A stretch of 64,000 bases of DNA from UBA7236 sp964463165 (lineage in GTDB: Bacteria; Bacteroidota; Bacteroidia; Chitinophagales; BACL12): contig CAYXBK010000014.1 in assembly GCA_964463165.1 (NCBI GenBank), positions 1-64,000 on the forward strand, in the 5' to 3' direction. The notes beneath the pieces were generated by a model. The model was not told the origin of the DNA. It searched no databases and was given only the letters and a program-made list of their open reading frames with translations. A program made the translations under genes and the position numbers. Positions 60,992 to 64,000 of the stretch are shown here, piece after piece; the first letter of the stretch is position 1, and the number at the start of each line of letters is the position of its first letter.

Positions 60992-61041
60992 TCTTCATTC
61001 ACCACTCACCACTCACCACTCATCATTCACCACTCATCCGG
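60992..61041. repeat. Degenerate CACTCAC tandem repeat before the WecG-type gene
   Basis: About 6 imperfect copies of caccactcac/catcattcac run up to 61039, immediately before the ATG at 61042. Similar blocks are at 25921-25962 and 54125-54168. Confidence 0.6.
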
Positions 61042-61872
61042 ATGGCATTACAGCGCACAAAACTTTTTGATCTCGAATTAATTAATGATTCAAATTTTGA
61101 TGCAACGATCGCATCGATGCTGAATTTTAAAAATGAATTTGATGCCGAGGGAGAGAAATTGCCATTGTTATTTACGCCAAATGTGGATGATGTGGTAAAA
61201 CTGAATGAAAAGAAATATGCGGATCTTGCGGGAATTCTGAAAAAATGTTTTTATATCATTCCCGATGGCCAGCCGATCATCTGGGCAAGTAAATTTGTTG
61301 GTGCACCGTTAAAGCGCCGCCTGCCCGGCAGCGAATTATTTCCGCTGCTATGGAAAGAATTAATTAAAAACAATAAGCGCATTATGGTAATTGCGCCCAA
61401 CGATCAGGTGGGTGAATTATTAAAAAAAGAATATGCCAATATGGTGTATTATGTGCCTCCGTTTTTTGATGTTGAGAATACTACTGAACTAAATAAAGTA
61501 ATTGAAGGATGCATACCGGTGTTTGATGCATTCAAACCGGAATATGTGTTTCTTGGAATACGCTTTCCAAAACAAAACCATATCGCACTCGGTTTGATTG
61601 ATCATGTGAACAGTTCGGCAGTCAGCAGCCGGCAGTCTTCGGCAGACAATCCTCAGTCTGGAACGAAAGAGATGCCGTTATTTCTCCTGCTTGGTGCTTC
61701 GTATGAATTTTATCTCAATATAAAAAAGAGGGCCCCGGCATTCTGGCAAAAGATCGGGATGGAATGGTTTTACCGTTTCACGCAGGAACCCGGCAGGTTA
61801 TTTAAAAGATATTTTGTGGATGATTTGAAATTCTTTCCGATTGTGATGCGTGAATTCAGGAAGAGAAAATAG
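61042..61872 (+). CDS. WecG/TagA/CpsF family glycosyltransferase
   Basis: A 276-residue enzyme of the WecG/TagA/CpsF family (GT26), transferring a sugar to a lipid-linked acceptor in polysaccharide or teichoic-acid-like synthesis. Landmarks: LFTPNVDDVVKLNE, IIPDGQPIIWASKFVG, LKRRLPGSELFPLL, FLGIRFPKQ, LLLGASYEFYLN and WFYRFTQEPGRLFKRYFVDD. Between FLGIRFPKQ and LLLGASYEFYL an unusual serine-rich stretch SSAVSSRQSSADNPQSG (about residues 193-209) is encoded by 61617-61668, which resembles the spacer repeats of this genome. The start ATG follows a tandem-repeat block, and the region leading to it has no -7 box; probably transcribed from the SDR gene. Confidence 0.88.
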   Translation: MALQRTKLFDLELINDSNFDATIASMLNFKNEFDAEGEKLPLLFTPNVDDVVKLNEKKYADLAGILKKCFYIIPDGQPIIWASKFVGAPLKRRLPGSELFPLLWKELIKNNKRIMVIAPNDQVGELLKKEYANMVYYVPPFFDVENTTELNKVIEGCIPVFDAFKPEYVFLGIRFPKQNHIALGLIDHVNSSAVSSRQSSADNPQSGTKEMPLFLLLGASYEFYLNIKKRAPAFWQKIGMEWFYRFTQEPGRLFKRYFVDDLKFFPIVMREFRKRK

Positions 61873-61921
61873 ATTGTAAAAAAAATCATATTCTCCGTTT
61901 GAATTATTTCTGACGGAATGG

Positions 61922-61929
61922 TAAATTTG
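61922..61929 (+). promoter_or_regulatory. -7 promoter box TAAATTTG for the AraC gene
   Basis: TAnnTTTG match 29 bases before the ATG at 61958; predicted leader about 22 bases. Confidence 0.4.
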
Positions 61930-61957
61930 GTATTTACGGTAACTCCTCAATCGTAAT

Positions 61958-62776
61958 ATGCAGAATGTACATGTAAGTCCGCTTTCAATTTCATTTCTTC
62001 GGAAAATAGGCCAGGCAGTTCCGGGTAACACATATTGCATTTATTTAATTGAAGAAGGGAAAGGACAGTTGAAACTCGATGATGCACAAATTGATCTGCG
62101 CAGCCATACAATTTGTTTTGTTGCTCCTTATCAGAAGCAAAAATTTTCCGGGCTTGCCGGAATAAAAGGTTATTGCATTTTGTTCACAGAAGAATTTATG
62201 CATTTTCATACCGAGCACAAAGATGTTTTGTACCGCCTTCCTTTTTTCGGATATGATTTGAAACAGCACCGCTATATTTTAAAACCCGTCATGTTTGGTC
62301 AGTTAACAGAAATTGCCCGGCTGATGCATGCAGAGGGTAAAATAATATCGCAATACCAGCAAAAAATTCTGTTGTCCTATATTAATATTCTGTTATTGAA
62401 ATGCAAACAATTACCTGCAGCAAAAGGGGAGCGTATTGATAATTCACATTATACCTCGCTTCAAATCGTACAGCAATTCAAACGGCTCATCAGAGAAAAC
62501 TATATTCGTCAGCATTCGGTCGCTTTTTATGCGTCGCAGCTTCGGCAAACAAATAATTATCTGAATGCGGTTGTTAAAGAAGTTACAGGAAAAACCGCCG
62601 GAAAAATCATTCAGGAACATCTTATTGTGGAGGCAAAACGGATGCTCATCCACACAAAACTTTCAGCGAAAGAAGTTGCATTCGAATTGGGATTTAAAGA
62701 TCATTCTTATTTCACCAAATTCTTTAAAAAACATACGGGTTTAAATCCACTCGCCTGGTTTAATCTGCACAAATAA
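61958..62776 (+). CDS. AraC family transcriptional regulator
   Basis: A 272-residue AraC/XylS-type regulator. The N-terminal half is a cupin-like ligand-binding domain (YLIEEGKGQLKLDDAQIDLRS), the C-terminal half has two helix-turn-helix motifs: SVAFYASQLRQTNNYLNAVV and SAKEVAFELGFKDHSYFTKF followed by the family-typical HTGLNPLAW. It lies 95 bases upstream of the truncated propeller gene, in the same direction. Confidence 0.93.
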   Translation: MQNVHVSPLSISFLRKIGQAVPGNTYCIYLIEEGKGQLKLDDAQIDLRSHTICFVAPYQKQKFSGLAGIKGYCILFTEEFMHFHTEHKDVLYRLPFFGYDLKQHRYILKPVMFGQLTEIARLMHAEGKIISQYQQKILLSYINILLLKCKQLPAAKGERIDNSHYTSLQIVQQFKRLIRENYIRQHSVAFYASQLRQTNNYLNAVVKEVTGKTAGKIIQEHLIVEAKRMLIHTKLSAKEVAFELGFKDHSYFTKFFKKHTGLNPLAWFNLHK

Positions 62777-62870
62777 TTTACAATTTTTGGGTGAAAATTG
62801 CCTTTATTCCGGGCAAACCTGACATTTATTTTACTGCTTATTATATTTTATCACTCCTCAAAATTCCAAA

Positions 62871-64000
62871 ATGAAAGAACTGATCAGAAAAAACGATGTA
62901 TATCCTCCTTCAGCAAAAACAGGTGTGTATGCATCAAAAATTGTATTTGAACATACGGGTAAATTTCTCATCATTGCAGACAGCAGTGCCTGGTGGAAAA
63001 TACGGCAGGGAAAAAAAGAAAAGGCCGCTGAATTTACAACAAGACCCGACAATTATAATAAGGGAATTGCGATTTCTCAGAATAATAAAATTGCTGTGGC
63101 CGCCGGTGAAATTGTATTTCTCCTTGATGAGAATGGTGTCATTGAACATAAATTTGAACTTACAAAAAAACCTGCTTATTGGTATGGTTTCCAGAACGTG
63201 GCAATCAATCGTGAAGGAAATTTAATAGCTGCTGCAACGTATGGCGGAAATACGCAGATCATTTTCTGGAGATCGGATGGTGCCATCGTGAAAATACTTG
63301 AACATAAAAGTTTCGGATCCGAAGGTGCGGCGATGGTATTCAGCAATGATCAGGAATTTTTATTTACCTATGCGTCCGGTAATTTAATAAAAATCAATCT
63401 GAAAAATTTTGATGTTGAACAGATCCCGCTGATTGAAACATTTTCGTGCAATAAAATTTCGATTGCTGATAACGGATATCTGGTTGTACAGTTTGAACGC
63501 TACGGTTGGGCCTGCATCAGTCCGCAAAATAAAATCATCAGTTCCTGTTCGGCAAGATTCAATTCCGATCAGAATGAATACTTTTCTACCTATCCAAACG
63601 GATTGAAGCAAAAAGGCGGTACTCAATCTGCCGTTATTTCGCCGGATGGAAAATTTGTGTTGGAAGGTTATGAAAAAACAATCACAGTGAGAAATAGTGA
63701 AACACTCGCTGTTGAATTAAGTATCATCAGAAAAAAACGGGCGGAGGTTCGCGACATCGCCGTAACACCGGATGGATGGATTGCAGTGGGAACCGACGGG
63801 GGAGTGGAATTTTATGATATGCACAAGCCGCCTGAAATTACCGAGCCGGAAATAGATATTAAAAAAATCGGTGATGGAGATATTTATGAGTTAAAAGGGC
63901 CGAAAGGCGAAATTAAAATTCAGCGCATCATCAAAAGCAGTGAAAAGGAAAATGAAAGCAAACATTTGCGGATTGATTCCGAATTAAAATTATTGAACGG
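62871..64000 (+). CDS. Beta-propeller-like protein, truncated at the window edge
   Basis: An open frame from ATG 62871 to the end of the window (376 visible residues) without a stop. No signal peptide. Repeated propeller-like segments: SKIVFEHTGKFLIIADSSAWW, NKGIAISQNNKIAVAAGEI, VAINREGNLIAAATYGG, SAVISPDGKFVLEGYEK, DIAVTPDGWIAVGTDGGVEFYD, consistent with WD40/YVTN-type blades carrying S-P-D-G or T-P-D-G. It then continues into a charged stretch (YELKGPKGEIKIQRIIKS). Family and function unknown; a cytoplasmic propeller beside an AraC regulator. Confidence 0.78.
   Translation, partial: MKELIRKNDVYPPSAKTGVYASKIVFEHTGKFLIIADSSAWWKIRQGKKEKAAEFTTRPDNYNKGIAISQNNKIAVAAGEIVFLLDENGVIEHKFELTKKPAYWYGFQNVAINREGNLIAAATYGGNTQIIFWRSDGAIVKILEHKSFGSEGAAMVFSNDQEFLFTYASGNLIKINLKNFDVEQIPLIETFSCNKISIADNGYLVVQFERYGWACISPQNKIISSCSARFNSDQNEYFSTYPNGLKQKGGTQSAVISPDGKFVLEGYEKTITVRNSETLAVELSIIRKKRAEVRDIAVTPDGWIAVGTDGGVEFYDMHKPPEITEPEIDIKKIGDGDIYELKGPKGEIKIQRIIKSSEKENESKHLRIDSELKLLN

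Noticed and set aside
62790..62812. Hairpin caatttt-tgggtg-aaaattg after the AraC gene as a terminator
   Set aside because: AT-only stem without a T run downstream; too weak to call.
1..64000. tRNA, rRNA, riboswitch, phage and transposase signals
   Set aside because: Searched by eye on both strands; no cloverleaf-like run, rRNA-type conserved block, riboswitch consensus, integrase or transposase motif was recognised. This is not a substitute for Infernal or tRNAscan-SE.

Overview
The window is AT-rich chromosomal DNA from a member of the Bacteroidota, probably a Chitinophagales/Sphingobacteriales/Saprospiria-type lineage. The signs are secreted proteins with type IX secretion (PorSS) C-terminal tails, a GLPGLI family protein, a carboxypeptidase-regulatory-like beta-barrel receptor, a propeller/Y_Y_Y sensor kinase, DUF4394 and T9SS proteins, absence of Shine-Dalgarno sites, and a recurrent promoter element TAnnTTTG just upstream of starts (the Bacteroidota -7 box). 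No tRNA, rRNA, CRISPR array, prophage or intact insertion sequence was seen.

Layout. 1-3.2 kb: a truncated Rhs-type core fragment runs off the left edge, then a propeller histidine kinase. 3.5-5 kb: a YwqK/MORN lipoprotein and a DUF559 endonuclease-like gene framed by inverted hairpin repeats. 5-8.7 kb: an operon with a CASTOR/POLLUX-type ion channel, a small unknown protein and a membrane metallophosphoesterase. 8.7-13 kb: small enzymes (VOC, NTF2-like, DinB, PaiB-like, beta-carbonic anhydrase) and PhoH. 13-16.4 kb: SAM hydroxide adenosyltransferase, ABM monooxygenase, aroB and aroA in one tight operon. 16.3-22.8 kb: an envelope-assembly block (OstA/LptA-like, MlaD-like MCE, SPOR amidase, divergent LptD). 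23-31 kb: secreted proteins, serA, a beta-barrel protein, DUF4394 and DUF4328 proteins. 31-38 kb: GH57/DUF3536 hydrolase, lipase-like lipoprotein, ClpB. 38-44.5 kb: YCF48-like secreted protein, GNAT, M1 aminopeptidase, TPR lipoprotein. 45-48 kb: two sulfotransferases around a glycosyltransferase. 48-52.7 kb: a compact lipid-type cluster built on a ketosynthase III fused to a heme-oxygenase-like putative diiron domain, with an acyl desaturase, a fatty-acid-hydroxylase family protein and two unrecognised genes. 52.8-60 kb: C1 peptidase, an OmpR-type two-component system divergent from a GLPGLI-receptor pair. 60-64 kb: SDR epimerase/dehydratase, WecG/TagA glycosyltransferase, AraC regulator and a truncated propeller protein.

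The two observations most worth following are (i) the ketosynthase III-diiron fusion cluster at 47,967-52,382, which combines three different predicted iron-dependent oxidative enzymes with one condensing enzyme and has no product I can name, and (ii) a family of hairpin-plus-tail intergenic repeats, two of which abut both ends of the DUF559 gene (one contains its stop codon), suggesting a nuclease-linked REP-like mobile unit. Spacers are also full of degenerate short tandem repeats, one of which appears to have expanded in frame inside the WecG-family gene.

Start codons were decided by hand; several conserved envelope genes appear to use TTG or GTG. Family names come from recognised motifs, not from database searches.
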